Shown: positions 26,267-35,619 of the stretch, one piece after another
How the letters are laid out: every line of letters starts with the position of its first letter
Position numbering within the stretch: the stretch's first letter is position 1
NCBI GenBank assembly: GCA_934130285.1
Contig: CAKOXT010000004.1
Coordinates: forward strand, 62,001 to 126,000
Source: an uncultured Clostridia bacterium
GTDB lineage: Bacteria > Bacillota > Clostridia > TANB77 > CAG-508
Direction: 5' to 3'
DNA: 64,000 nucleotides
Notes under the pieces: generated by a model
Seen by the model: only the letters and a program-made list of their open reading frames with translations
Databases searched by the model: none
Told to the model about the DNA's origin: nothing
Program-made: the position numbers and the translations under genes

Positions 26267-27346
26267 ATGAAAGAAAAAATGAAATTTTTTAAAAACTTTT
26301 CAGAAAAATTCAAATCATTAGATGAATCAAAAAAGAAAAAAATATTAATTTCAGGAATAGCAATAGTTGTGATAATTATATTAGCAATTATAATAGCTAT
26401 TGTTTCTAGCAAAATAGGTGCTGCAGATAAAAAATCTGGAAATCTAAAAAATGATGGTTTTGCTACTGGAAAAGGAAATACAGCATATATTAGTACTTCT
26501 GTAATAACTGCTTCAAATGAAGCAACAAAAGGATTACTTGAAGTAACACCAAAAAATACAACAAAAGTAATTGATGAAAGTGAATATGTAAAATCAGTAA
26601 ATTTATATAAAGGAAAATTATATTATTTAGCAATTAATAAAACATCAACTGGAAAATACACAAGACAAGTTGTTAAAATAAATTTAAATGGTGAAAACAG
26701 AGAAGTTTTAGTTGACAATATTGAAACAACATCAATTGGTAATGACACATTAAATATTAGTGATGGGTGGATATATTTCTTAAATGGAGATTCAGAATTA
26801 GAAAAAGTTAAAATAAGCAATACAGATAAAAGACAACCAGTATCAAAAGAAGAAAAAATTTCATATTTCCAAATTTCAGGAAAATATATATATTATATAA
26901 CTGCAGACGATGAATTTAAAAGAATGAAAAAAGACGGATCTTCAGAAGAAAAGATTTCAAATGGAATTGGAAAATTCCAAGTAGTTGCAGATGAAGTTTA
27001 TTATATAAGCAAATCAGATAAAAGTTTAATGAAATTTGATTTAAATGGAAATGATCGTAAAGAAACAAAAGTTATAGATAGAAAAGTACAAGCATTTAAT
27101 ATATATGAAAAAACAATTTATTATGCAGTAAATGAAGAAAATGATGGTGGTGAACAAGCACTATATAAAATGAAATTAAATGGAAAGAAAAATGAAAAGA
27201 TTGTTGATTTATCTAGTGCAAATGTAGTAATCGGAGTTTCTGGAAAATGGATCTACTATACAGATAAAGTAGATGATTCACCATATTATTATGCAATATA
27301 TAGAGTACAAGCAGATGGAAAGAATAAAGAAAAAGTAAATATATAA
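26267..27346 (+). CDS. DUF5050-type beta-propeller protein, membrane anchored
   Basis: The 359-residue protein has a basic N-terminus, one membrane helix (about residues 25-45) and then repeated blades with the pattern WIYF/KIYYxxxxD..LYKMKLNGxxxxKI, for example LYKMKLNGKKNEKI and SGKWIYYTDK. These repeats are typical of DUF5050, a YWTD-like propeller found on the surface of Gram-positive bacteria. The ligand is unknown. It has its own promoter and a hairpin after the stop codon. Confidence 0.75.
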   Translation: MKEKMKFFKNFSEKFKSLDESKKKKILISGIAIVVIIILAIIIAIVSSKIGAADKKSGNLKNDGFATGKGNTAYISTSVITASNEATKGLLEVTPKNTTKVIDESEYVKSVNLYKGKLYYLAINKTSTGKYTRQVVKINLNGENREVLVDNIETTSIGNDTLNISDGWIYFLNGDSELEKVKISNTDKRQPVSKEEKISYFQISGKYIYYITADDEFKRMKKDGSSEEKISNGIGKFQVVADEVYYISKSDKSLMKFDLNGNDRKETKVIDRKVQAFNIYEKTIYYAVNEENDGGEQALYKMKLNGKKNEKIVDLSSANVVIGVSGKWIYYTDKVDDSPYYYAIYRVQADGKNKEKVNI

Positions 27347-27356
27347 AACAAATTTG

Positions 27357-27388
27357 TAAGCGGACTTGTACATTTAAAGGTCCGCTTA
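27357..27388 (+). terminator. Hairpin after the DUF5050 gene
   Basis: TAAGCGGAC pairs with GTCCGCTTA around a 14-nt loop. The tail is T-rich but broken, so termination may be partial and the small genes downstream may be read through. Confidence 0.5.
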
Positions 27389-27424
27389 TCTTATAAATTC
27401 CAAAATATAAAAAAGGAGAAGATT

Positions 27425-27565
27425 GTGAATTTAGGAACAATTGCATTTAATAAAGAAGTATTTAATTTAGATTTAATGAATTCAGAAGAACTAGAGCTTT
27501 TACTAGAACATATTGAAAAAGAGAAGAATAAGGTAAAAAAAGAATTTAGAAAAAATTTAAAATAA
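27425..27565 (+). CDS. Unknown 46-residue protein
   Basis: A GTG-initiated ORF with an AAAAGGAG ribosome site 6 nt upstream. It encodes a charged peptide starting MNLGTIAFNKEVFNLDLMNS (GTG read as Met) and ending KKVKKEFRKNLK-like, with a helical ELELLLEHIEKEK core. I do not recognise it. It precedes the coiled-coil protein gene by 17 bp and is probably cotranscribed with it. Confidence 0.5.
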   Translation: MNLGTIAFNKEVFNLDLMNSEELELLLEHIEKEKNKVKKEFRKNLK

Positions 27566-27582
27566 AGGGGCTTTAAAGTATT

Positions 27583-28368
27583 GTGAGTGAAAATGAAATA
27601 AAAGAAAATAAAAAAATAGAAGAGTTGACAAGTGCTTGGGAAAAATTATTAAAAGATCAAGCTATTATTTCTGCTGCTATTCAATACAAAAAAAGTCAAG
27701 AAACTATTAATCAAAAGATTGAGAATGAGAATGCAGCAATTTCATATGGAATAAAAATAATAAATAAAAAAGTAATTGAAAATATGAATAAGTATACTGA
27801 GGTAGAAAATGAATTTACATCATTAATTGAGCAATATAAAAACAACTTATATGGACTTTGCCAATATCATGATACTCAAATTGTAATGGGATACACCAAA
27901 ATATTTGAAGAAGAATTAAACCAATGCAGAATGTATAAAGAAATTTTCTACTTGCAAGAGGAAGAAAATAGTGCAAAGAAGAAACTAGATAATAGTGATG
28001 ATGAAATAAGAGAGAAAATTTGTAATATCGAAGACGAAATATCAAAAAGCGAGTTAAAAGTTAGAAGAATACGACCAACACTAAGAAAGAAAATATTAAC
28101 AAAAGAGCAGGAACTTATTTCAGCAATGGAATCAGAAGAAAAAGAAATTCAAAAAGAAACAATCAAAGGACCAAGAATTTTTAATAAAGCAACAAAATTT
28201 TTCTTAGGAAAAATAAATCCAACTAAATTAATTCAAAAAAATGTATTTAATGGCTTAAAAAATAGAATTGACAAATTTAATGAAACAGAAAATACAGTAA
28301 AAAAGGCAAATGAAAAATACAAAGAGGAAAATATTTTAGAAACTATAAATAAAATTGCTGAAGAATAG
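27583..28368 (+). CDS. Unknown coiled-coil protein
   Basis: The 261-residue protein is very rich in Lys, Glu, Ile and Asn, with long predicted coiled coils near residues 1-60 and 95-200 and no membrane helix. I do not recognise a family. The GTG start follows AAAGGGG at about 12 nt, which is rather long. It is followed 10 bp later by a one-helix membrane protein gene, and the pair plus the 46-residue ORF look like one operon. Confidence 0.55.
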   Translation: MSENEIKENKKIEELTSAWEKLLKDQAIISAAIQYKKSQETINQKIENENAAISYGIKIINKKVIENMNKYTEVENEFTSLIEQYKNNLYGLCQYHDTQIVMGYTKIFEEELNQCRMYKEIFYLQEEENSAKKKLDNSDDEIREKICNIEDEISKSELKVRRIRPTLRKKILTKEQELISAMESEEKEIQKETIKGPRIFNKATKFFLGKINPTKLIQKNVFNGLKNRIDKFNETENTVKKANEKYKEENILETINKIAEE

Positions 28369-28378
28369 TGGAGGAAAA

Positions 28379-29020
28379 ATGACAAAAGAAGAAAAGAAAG
28401 AAAATGAAGAAGTTATAAAAATTGATTTAAAAACAGTGATAATGCTAGTTTCAGTTTTGATAATAATTTTAATAATATTCCTTGTTATTTATAAAAATGA
28501 GGCAACAAAAGTAGAAAAAATTTCTGAAATTACGCCAGGTGAACAGACAATAACTATAACAGAATTTAATGAAGATGATGCTATTAAGTTGCTTTCAAGT
28601 TATTTAGAAGAAAAATCATTGGCAATGTCTAGTCCTCAAGCATTATTAGAAAAGTATGGATATGCAACTAATAAAGAATTTGCAAGTTATGAAAAGACCA
28701 CTGATGAAACATTTATAAAAACTGATATAATATACGAAGATATAAGAACAAAAATGCAAGATTACATAACAAAAGATTTATTTACAAAAGAATTTAAGAA
28801 TCTATACAAATCATCAAATGGAGTTACACATGTAGCTAATTTAAATAATCCAAAACAAAAATATACAATAACACGTCATGAATTAGATAGCAGTAAAAAT
28901 AAACCTACAATTCAAGTATGGTATACAACAACTCAAGATGATGTAACATCAGTTGAAAAAAATATGAAAGTTGAATTCAGTCAAGTTAATGGAAAATGGA
29001 TTATTTCAAATATTAGTTAA
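28379..29020 (+). CDS. Unknown single-helix membrane protein
   Basis: The 213-residue protein has a charged cytoplasmic tail, a membrane helix near residues 20-42, and an extracytoplasmic domain with FNEDDAIKLLSSYLEEKS and VEFSQVNGKWIISNIS at the end. The last motif looks like the closing strand of small cystatin/NTF2-like export domains, but this is uncertain. The start at 28379 follows TGGAGGA; the ORF could be opened earlier at 28355 inside the previous gene but has no ribosome site there. Confidence 0.55.
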   Translation: MTKEEKKENEEVIKIDLKTVIMLVSVLIIILIIFLVIYKNEATKVEKISEITPGEQTITITEFNEDDAIKLLSSYLEEKSLAMSSPQALLEKYGYATNKEFASYEKTTDETFIKTDIIYEDIRTKMQDYITKDLFTKEFKNLYKSSNGVTHVANLNNPKQKYTITRHELDSSKNKPTIQVWYTTTQDDVTSVEKNMKVEFSQVNGKWIISNIS

Positions 29021-29026
29021 AACACC

Positions 29027-29055
29027 TTGAAAAAAAGTTTAAAAGGTGCTAAAAT
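29027..29055 (+). promoter_or_regulatory. Promoter of the pheST T-box transcript
   Basis: TTGAAA (29027-29032), 17-bp spacer, TAAAAT (29050-29055). It overlaps a CACCTT/AAGGTG hairpin that may end the upstream gene. Confidence 0.5.
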
Positions 29056-29308
29056 AGTAAACATAATTGAGAAAGTCAAAGAAAAAGCTAAGTAGATTTA
29101 GGGAAAATATAGAAAGAGAAAATAAGTATTAGCTGAAAGCTTATTATATATTCTAAATCGAAGATTCACTTTGGAGATGCTATATCAAAAATATAGACGT
29201 TTGCAACGTTACAGCAATAATGAGGTTAAATTTAGATTAATGAATTTAGGTGGTACCACGGTATGTTATAAGCATTTCGTCCTATTATGGGATGAAGTGC
29301 TTTTTGTT
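29056..29308 (+). promoter_or_regulatory. T-box riboswitch controlling pheST (Phe, UUC specifier)
   Basis: The leader holds the T-box sequence AGGTGGTACCACGG at 29248-29261, followed by the terminator stem AGCATTTCGTCC / GGGATGAAGTGCT and a T-run ending at 29308. A likely specifier TTC lies in GATTCAC at 29165-29167 within stem I. Uncharged tRNA-Phe would stabilise the antiterminator and switch on pheS and pheT. The stretch 29309-29428 holds only AT-rich leader. Confidence 0.9.
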
Positions 29309-29428
29309 TTATATTAGAAAAATTTTAATATAGAACATTAAGTTGTACAGAAAATTTATTACAAAATTTAAATTATGAAAAATTATGAGAATTCATAACA
29401 CAAATAAATTAAAATAGGAGGGAAAACT

Positions 29429-30484
29429 TTGAAAGAACAAATTGAAAACTTAAAAAATCAAGCTTTAGAAGAAATTGCAAAATCAGAAAGCTCAAAAGAA
29501 TTAAACGATTTAAGAGTTAAATACTTAGGAAAAAAAGGTGAACTAACAAGCATATTAAGAGGAATGGGAGAATTATCACCTGAAGAAAGACCTAAGATGG
29601 GTGCTTTAGTTAATTCAGCAAAACAAGAAGTTGAAAATGAAATTCAAGAAAAAGAAAAAGAATTAGCTAAAAAAGAATTACAAGAAAGATTAGAAAAAGA
29701 AGAAATCGATATAACATTACCTAGCCAGAAAATAAGAAGAGGAAGTAAACATCCATTAAATAGAGTAATAGAAGAAGTTGAAGATTTATTCGTATCAATG
29801 GGATATGATGTGGTTTCAGGACCAGAATTAGAAACAGATGAATATTGCTTTGAAAGATTGAATTTACCAAAAGGACATCCAGCAAGAGATATGCAAGATA
29901 GTTTTTATATTACACCAGAATATTTATTAAGAACACAAACATCAGCAGTTCAAGCAAGAACAATGATGGCAAATGAGGAAAAAACTCCAATCAGAGTAAT
30001 AGTTCCAGGAAAAACATTTAGAAGAGAAGATGATGCAACACACTCACATCAATTCAATCAAGTTGAAGGTTTAGTAGTTGATAAAAACATTTCACTAGCA
30101 GACTTAAAAGGTACTCTTGAAGTATTCATGAAAAAAATGTTAGGACAAAATACAGAATTAAGATTCAGACCAAGTTATTTCCCATTCACAGAACCATCTT
30201 ATGAAGTTGATGTAACATGCTTCAAATGTGGCGGAAAAGGATGTAATTTGTGTAAACAAACTGGATGGATTGAACTATTAGGTTCAGGAATAGTACATCC
30301 AAATGTATTAAAAATGAACGGATACGATCCAGAAGAATATTCAGGATTTGCATTTGGTGTTGGACTTGACAGATTAGCTATGTTTAAATACGGAATCACA
30401 GACATTAGATTACTTTATCAAAATGATGTTAGATTCTTAAAACAATTCGATAGAAAGGATGAAGAAAATGAAATTAAGTATTAA
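29429..30484 (+). CDS. pheS: Phenylalanyl-tRNA synthetase alpha subunit
   Basis: PheS carries the class II catalytic core that charges tRNA-Phe. The 351-residue protein has an N-terminal coiled coil (to about residue 100), motif 2 in FRREDDATHSHQFNQVEG, and FRPSYFPFTEPSYEVDV. It also has CFKCGGKGCNLCKQTGWIE with four cysteines, an insertion also known in other Firmicute PheS, and motif 3 FGVGLDRLAM. The TTG start is supported by AGGAGGG 6 nt upstream. The 3' end overlaps pheT. Confidence 0.97.
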   Translation: MKEQIENLKNQALEEIAKSESSKELNDLRVKYLGKKGELTSILRGMGELSPEERPKMGALVNSAKQEVENEIQEKEKELAKKELQERLEKEEIDITLPSQKIRRGSKHPLNRVIEEVEDLFVSMGYDVVSGPELETDEYCFERLNLPKGHPARDMQDSFYITPEYLLRTQTSAVQARTMMANEEKTPIRVIVPGKTFRREDDATHSHQFNQVEGLVVDKNISLADLKGTLEVFMKKMLGQNTELRFRPSYFPFTEPSYEVDVTCFKCGGKGCNLCKQTGWIELLGSGIVHPNVLKMNGYDPEEYSGFAFGVGLDRLAMFKYGITDIRLLYQNDVRFLKQFDRKDEENEIKY

Positions 30485-32837
30485 TTTTTTAAAAGATTAT
30501 ATTGATTTAGATGAAGATATAGACGTAAAAAAATTAGCAGAAGACATGACAAATGCAGGTAACGAATATGATGAAGCTGGAAAATTAATTAATGCAAGTA
30601 AACTAGTTATAGGTGAAATCGTTGAATGTAAAGAACACCCAGATTCAGATCACTTACACTGTTGCAAAGTAAATGTAGGAAAAGAAGTTCTAGATATTGT
30701 ATGTGGAGCACCAAATGCTAGAAAAGGAATTAAAGTAATAGTTGCATTAGATGGAGCACAACTACCAGGTGGAACAATCAAATGTGGAACAATAAGAGGA
30801 GAAGTTTCAAATGGAATGATGTGTTCAATTGCAGAATTAGGATTGGAAAATAAATTCTTATCTGAAGAAGATAAAGCAGGAATTCACGAATTACCAGCAG
30901 ATGCACCAATAGGTGAAGACCCAATAGCATATATGAAATTAGATGATCAAGTAATTGATTTTGATTTAACAGCAAATAGAGGCGATTTATTAAGCATTTT
31001 AGGAATGGCATATGAAGTAGGAGCAATATATGATAAAAAAGTAAAAGATATAGATTTAACACACAAAGAAAATAATGAAAACGTAAATGATACATTTAAA
31101 GTAAAAGTAAACACAGATAATTGTTCAATATTCTTAGCTAAAAAAGTAAAAAATGTTGAAATAAAAGAAAGCCCAGATTTTATAAAATCAAGATTAATAG
31201 CATCAGGAATAAGACCAATAAACAATGTAGTAGATATTAGTAACTATGTAATGCTAGAAACAGGACAGCCATTACACTTCTATGATGCGGATTGCTTAAA
31301 AGGATGTCTAGAAGTTAGAATGGCAAATAAAGATGAAAAATTAACAACTTTAGATGGAATAGAAAGAACACTAAAACCAGAAGATATAGTTATTTCAGAT
31401 GGAGAAAAAGCAATAGGATTAGCAGGAGTTATGGGAGGACTAGAAACTGAAATAACAGATAAAACAAAAAATATAATCATTGAATCAGCTATATTTGATA
31501 GTGTAAAAGTAAGAAGAACATCAAACTCAATATTAAGAAGTGAAGCAAGTAACAGATTTGAAAAAGGTTTAGATTCAAACAGAACATACATGGCTATGGA
31601 AAGAGCATGCCACTTACTTGAAAAATATGCAAATGCTGAAGTAGTTGGTAATATTGCAAAATATGATACAACAGAAAAAGAAGATAAAAAAATAGACATA
31701 ACAGTTGAGAACATAAATAGAATTTTAGGAATGGAAATTTCAGAAGAAGAAATAATAGATGTGTTCAGAAAATTAGGATTCACAACATCAGTAAAAGATG
31801 ATGTAATTACAGTAAGTGTTCCAAGAAGAAGAATCGACATTTCAATAAAAGAAGATTTAATTGAAGAAGTAGGACGTATTTATGGAGTTAATAATATAAA
31901 AGGAAAATTACCTAATATATTGCCAAAGATGGGAAGCTATGATAAATGCACAAGACAAATTAGAAACAAAATGGTTGACCTAGGATTAAGTGAAACATTA
32001 TCTTACGTATTAGTCCCAGAAGATGAGAGCAAAATGTTTACAAAAGATGATACAGAAAAAGTTAAATTATTAGCACCATTGTCAGAAGATAAAAATACAT
32101 TAAGACATAGTTTATCAATAGCATTATATAAAATCTATGAGTATAACAAAGCAAGAAATAACAAAGATGTAGCTATTTTTGAAATAGGTAAGACATTCCA
32201 AAAAGTTGGAGAAGAATATTCAGAAACAAAGAAATTGGCAGCATTAATGTCAGGAGAATATTATCTAGGAATAGATAAAAAGAAGGTAGATTTCTATGTA
32301 ATTAAAGGTGTTGCTGAAGAAATACTAGATTACTTGGGATACAATGGAAGATATAGTTTTGTAAGAAATCTAGAAAAATTGCCTGAAGAACTACATCCAG
32401 GTCAATCAGCTATAATATCAGTAAACAATGATATGGTAGGAATCATAGGAAAAATACATCCACAAGTAGAGAAAGAAGATGTATATATTCTTGAAATTGA
32501 TTTAGATAGACTTTTAAGTAAAAGAGTTGGAAAAATGAAGTATAAAGAGATTTCAAAATTTCCAAATATTAAGAAAGATTTAAGTATAGTAGTAGATGCA
32601 AAATTACCAGCACAAGAAATTGGAATGAAAATAAAGAAATTAGCTGGTTCAGCATTAGAAAGCTATGAAGTATTTGCCGTATATACAGGAAAAGGAATTG
32701 AAGAAGGAAAGAAGAGTATATCATTCTCATTAACATTTGGAAAATCAGATAGAACTTTAACAGATGATGAAATAAATGAAGTAATGAATAAAATAATTGC
32801 AGGTCTTGAAAAAGATTTAAAAGCAGAATTAAGATAA
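30468..32837 (+). CDS. pheT: Phenylalanyl-tRNA synthetase beta subunit
   Basis: PheT binds tRNA-Phe and edits mischarged Tyr-tRNA. The 789-residue protein has the N-terminal tRNA-binding EMAP-like domain (about residues 40-150), B3/B4 editing domain, B5, the pseudo-catalytic core and the C-terminal anticodon-binding FDX-ACB domain (about 700-789, FPNIKKDLSIVV). I chose ATG 30468, which has AAAGG 9 nt upstream, over ATG 30459. It overlaps the last codons of pheS, so translation is coupled. Confidence 0.96.
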   Translation: MKLSINFLKDYIDLDEDIDVKKLAEDMTNAGNEYDEAGKLINASKLVIGEIVECKEHPDSDHLHCCKVNVGKEVLDIVCGAPNARKGIKVIVALDGAQLPGGTIKCGTIRGEVSNGMMCSIAELGLENKFLSEEDKAGIHELPADAPIGEDPIAYMKLDDQVIDFDLTANRGDLLSILGMAYEVGAIYDKKVKDIDLTHKENNENVNDTFKVKVNTDNCSIFLAKKVKNVEIKESPDFIKSRLIASGIRPINNVVDISNYVMLETGQPLHFYDADCLKGCLEVRMANKDEKLTTLDGIERTLKPEDIVISDGEKAIGLAGVMGGLETEITDKTKNIIIESAIFDSVKVRRTSNSILRSEASNRFEKGLDSNRTYMAMERACHLLEKYANAEVVGNIAKYDTTEKEDKKIDITVENINRILGMEISEEEIIDVFRKLGFTTSVKDDVITVSVPRRRIDISIKEDLIEEVGRIYGVNNIKGKLPNILPKMGSYDKCTRQIRNKMVDLGLSETLSYVLVPEDESKMFTKDDTEKVKLLAPLSEDKNTLRHSLSIALYKIYEYNKARNNKDVAIFEIGKTFQKVGEEYSETKKLAALMSGEYYLGIDKKKVDFYVIKGVAEEILDYLGYNGRYSFVRNLEKLPEELHPGQSAIISVNNDMVGIIGKIHPQVEKEDVYILEIDLDRLLSKRVGKMKYKEISKFPNIKKDLSIVVDAKLPAQEIGMKIKKLAGSALESYEVFAVYTGKGIEEGKKSISFSLTFGKSDRTLTDDEINEVMNKIIAGLEKDLKAELR

Positions 32838-32943
32838 TCAAGAATTATAGGAAAAACATATTAGAATGCCAGGCATAGATAAAAATATAAGAATTAATCA
32901 ATTAGATTAGAAAAGAATTATAAAACATAATAAAAAGGAAATA

Positions 32944-32967
32944 GGGTCGCTCGAAACCGAGCGACCC
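32944..32967 (-). terminator. Terminator of the unknown gene at 33016
   Basis: A perfect 10-bp G+C-rich stem (GGGTCGCTCG / CGAGCGACCC) with a 4-nt loop and T-rich tail on the minus strand. It is far richer in G+C than nearby terminators. The 32838-32943 gap holds no gene. Confidence 0.75.
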
Positions 32968-33015
32968 TTCTGGTGTAAGGACGAGCTCTGAGTGCTACTC
33001 AGACCTCCAATACAG

Positions 33016-33261
33016 TTACAACCTACTCGACCACATGACACCGTAGATACTTCCTGCCTGTACGAAGACAGTGACCTTTGAACCTTCTTTAGCGTTAAGC
33101 CAAAAGTCGTCAAATAGTCTTGAGAAAGTATACGGATCGAAACTATAAGAGCCAAGTTCAGGAAAAGTCAAGAAGATCTCAGCTTTAGCCAAGTCGTCTA
33201 ATTTCCCAACTCTTCTGACGGACTCAATAACAGTTTCGACAGAACCGTTACGTGCTGCCAT
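33016..33261 (-). CDS. Unknown small protein of atypical composition
   Basis: The 81-residue soluble protein starts MAARNGSVETVIESVRRVGK and ends IYGVMWSSRL; I recognise no family. The start at 33261 has a very strong GAGGAGGGG ribosome site, so the longer ORF upstream is rejected. Like the 4532-5137 gene, it is an isolated minus-strand cassette with higher G+C than its surroundings, a promoter with an extended -10 (TGTTATAAT at 33345-33350 region) and a strong terminator. It probably arrived by transfer. Confidence 0.6.
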   Translation of the reverse strand: MAARNGSVETVIESVRRVGKLDDLAKAEIFLTFPELGSYSFDPYTFSRLFDDFWLNAKEGSKVTVFVQAGSIYGVMWSSRL

Positions 33262-33380
33262 AGTCAATCCCCTCCTCTCATAAAGTTGCCAATTTTTCCA
33301 TAAAGAATAAACCAGAGAGGCTTTATTCAATAAAGAATGTCTACATTATAACACATAAACTGTGAAAAATAAAGGAAAAA

Positions 33381-34778
33381 TTAAAAATCACAGTTTTTTG
33401 GTGTTCTAGGGAATGGGATAACATCACGAATATTTTGCATACCTGTAATATACATCATTAATCTTTCAAATCCTAAACCAAATCCAGAGTGAGTGATACT
33501 ACCATATCTTCTTAAATCTAAATACCACCAGTAATCTTCTTTATTTAGTCCAAGTTCTTTCATTCTTGCTTCAAGTTTTTCTATATCATCTTCTCTTTGG
33601 CTACCACCAATTAGTTCACCAATACCAGGAACTAATAAGTCAGTAGCAGCAACCGTTTTATCGTCATCATTTTGTTTCATATAAAAAGCTTTAATATCTT
33701 TTGGATAATCAGTAACAAAAACAGGTTTACCAAAAACAACTTCGCTTAAATATCTTTCATGTTCAGTTTGAATATCAGTACCCCAAGTAACAGGATATTC
33801 AAATTTATCATTATTTTTTTCTAACTCTTTAATTGCATCAGTATAAGAAATTCTACCAAAATCAGAATTCATTACATTCGTTAATCTTTCAATTAAACCA
33901 GGACTAATAAATTTATCAAAGAATTCCATTTCTTCAGGAGCATTAGCTAAAACATCTTTAATAACATATTTAAGCATATCCTCAGCTAAATCCATATCAT
34001 CTTTTAAATCAGCAAAACAAAGTTCAGGTTCGATCATCCAAAATTCAGCAGCATGTTTTACAGTGTTAGAGTTTTCAGCTCTGAAAGTTGGACCAAATGT
34101 ATAAACATTTCTAAATGCGAATGCATAAGTTTCAACATCCAATTGACCACTTACTGTTAAATGAGCAGGACGAGCAAAAAAGTCTTGAGAATAATCCATA
34201 TTACCATTATCATCTTTAGGTAAATCATTTAAATCAGCAGAAGTAACAGTAAACATCTCTCCGGCACCTTCACAATCGCTTGAAGTAATTATTGGAGTAT
34301 GTACATAAACAAATCCACGTTCTTGGAAGAATTTATGAATTGCAAAAGAAATAACAGAACGAACTCTAAAAGTAGCATTAAAAGTATTTGTTCTTGGACG
34401 TAAATGTGCTACTGTTCTTAAATATTCAAAAGTATGTCTTTTCTTTTGAAGTGGATAATCATTATCAGCTTGATTAAAAATTTCAATACTCTCAGCTTGT
34501 ATTTCAAAAGGTTGTTTAGCATTTTCAGTTTTTACTAAAGAACCACTTACAATAATTGAAGATGAAATAGATAGTTTTCTAATATCTTCAAAATTAGAAA
34601 GAGAATCATTAAATACAACTTGTACATTTTTAAAGAAAGAACCATCATTAAGTTCTATAAAACCAAATGTTTTAGAATCTCTAAGTGTCTTTACCCATCC
34701 AGAAACTTTAACAGAAGTATTTACATATTTATCTGTGTTTCTGAATAAGTCTTTAATTAAAATAAAATCTTTATTCAT
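33381..34778 (-). CDS. asnS: Asparaginyl-tRNA synthetase
   Basis: AsnRS is a class IIb synthetase that charges tRNA-Asn. The 465-residue protein has an N-terminal OB anticodon-binding domain (VKVSGWVKTLRDSKTFGFIEL), the catalytic core with FRAENSNTVKHAAEFWMIEPE (motif 2 region) and motif 3 GFGLGFERLMMYITG. It ends in NIRDVIPFPRTPKNC, typical of AsnRS rather than AspRS. Length is normal. The gene is transcribed alone on the minus strand. Confidence 0.97.
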   Translation of the reverse strand: MNKDFILIKDLFRNTDKYVNTSVKVSGWVKTLRDSKTFGFIELNDGSFFKNVQVVFNDSLSNFEDIRKLSISSSIIVSGSLVKTENAKQPFEIQAESIEIFNQADNDYPLQKKRHTFEYLRTVAHLRPRTNTFNATFRVRSVISFAIHKFFQERGFVYVHTPIITSSDCEGAGEMFTVTSADLNDLPKDDNGNMDYSQDFFARPAHLTVSGQLDVETYAFAFRNVYTFGPTFRAENSNTVKHAAEFWMIEPELCFADLKDDMDLAEDMLKYVIKDVLANAPEEMEFFDKFISPGLIERLTNVMNSDFGRISYTDAIKELEKNNDKFEYPVTWGTDIQTEHERYLSEVVFGKPVFVTDYPKDIKAFYMKQNDDDKTVAATDLLVPGIGELIGGSQREDDIEKLEARMKELGLNKEDYWWYLDLRRYGSITHSGFGLGFERLMMYITGMQNIRDVIPFPRTPKNCDF

Positions 34779-34809
34779 AAAAAACTCCTCATAATATTAT
34801 AATATAGAC

Positions 34810-34837
34810 ATTATATAACATTTTAGGAGAAAAACAA
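34810..34837 (-). promoter_or_regulatory. Candidate promoter of asnS
   Basis: Minus strand TTGTTT (34832-34837), 16-bp spacer, TATAAT (34810-34815), about 30 bp before the start codon. Confidence 0.4.
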
Positions 34838-34872
34838 GAGAAATAAGCAAATTAGAATTTTACAAAAATATA

Positions 34873-34900
34873 TTGAAAAAAATTTTTTATATGATAAAAT
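34873..34900 (+). promoter_or_regulatory. Candidate promoter of ruvA
   Basis: TTGAAA (34873-34878), 16-bp spacer, TAAAAT (34895-34900), 31 bp before the ruvA start. Confidence 0.4.
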
Positions 34901-34931
34901 AAAGAAAATTTGTTTGGTACGGAGGAAGAAT

Positions 34932-35532
34932 ATGTACGCATATATAAAAGGAACTTTAGAAGAAAAATCAACTGATTCAATAGTAGTTGAAACAGCTGGA
35001 ATAGGATATAAAATTTATGTTTCAGAACATACAATGCAAAAGCTTGGAGAAATAGGAGAAAAGGTAAAAATATATACACATTATCATGTTAGAGAAGACA
35101 ATATAAGTTTATATGGTTTTCTAAGCAATGAAGAATTAAAAATGTTTGAATTATTACTTCGGAGTAAGTGGAATAGGAGCAAAAACAGCAATAGCAATGC
35201 TTTCAAATATAACCCCATCAAAATTTGCATTAGCAATAATATCAAATGATTTAAAAACATTAACAAAAATACCTGGAATAGGAAATAAGTCAGCACAAAG
35301 AATGGTATTAGAATTAAAAGATAAACTAAAAACAGAAACGGCAATAGAAGGTTCAGATGAAGATGCATTAGTACAACAAGATAATAATGAATCAATAAGC
35401 GAAGCAGGACAAGCACTTCAAATATTAGGATATAACAAAGGTGAAATTGCAAAAGTATTTGATAAAATTGAGACACATAACCTTACAACAGAAGAACTAA
35501 TTAAAGAAGCATTAAAGCACCTAGCACGCTAA
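34932..35532 (+). CDS. ruvA: Holliday junction helicase subunit RuvA, split by +1 frameshift
   Basis: RuvA binds Holliday junctions and loads the RuvB motor. Zero frame 34932-35249 begins MYAYIKGTLEEKSTDSIVVE and matches RuvA domain I up to MFELLL at codon 76. The next zero-frame codon is CGG (35160-35162). Skipping C35160 continues as GVSGIGAKTAIAMLSNI, the first helix-hairpin-helix, then IPGIGNKSAQRMVLELKDKL, the second, then domain III. The joined protein is 199 residues, the normal RuvA length. Without the shift, domains II and III are lost. GGAGGA lies 6 nt before the start. rarA follows; ruvB is not adjacent. Confidence 0.93.
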
Positions 35533-35619
35533 TATAAATTAAAAAATAATAAAGCTAAAAAAATAGTAAATTTTTGAAAAGAATAAAGTTTGAAAAGATT
35601 GTTTCAAATGAAAAAAATA

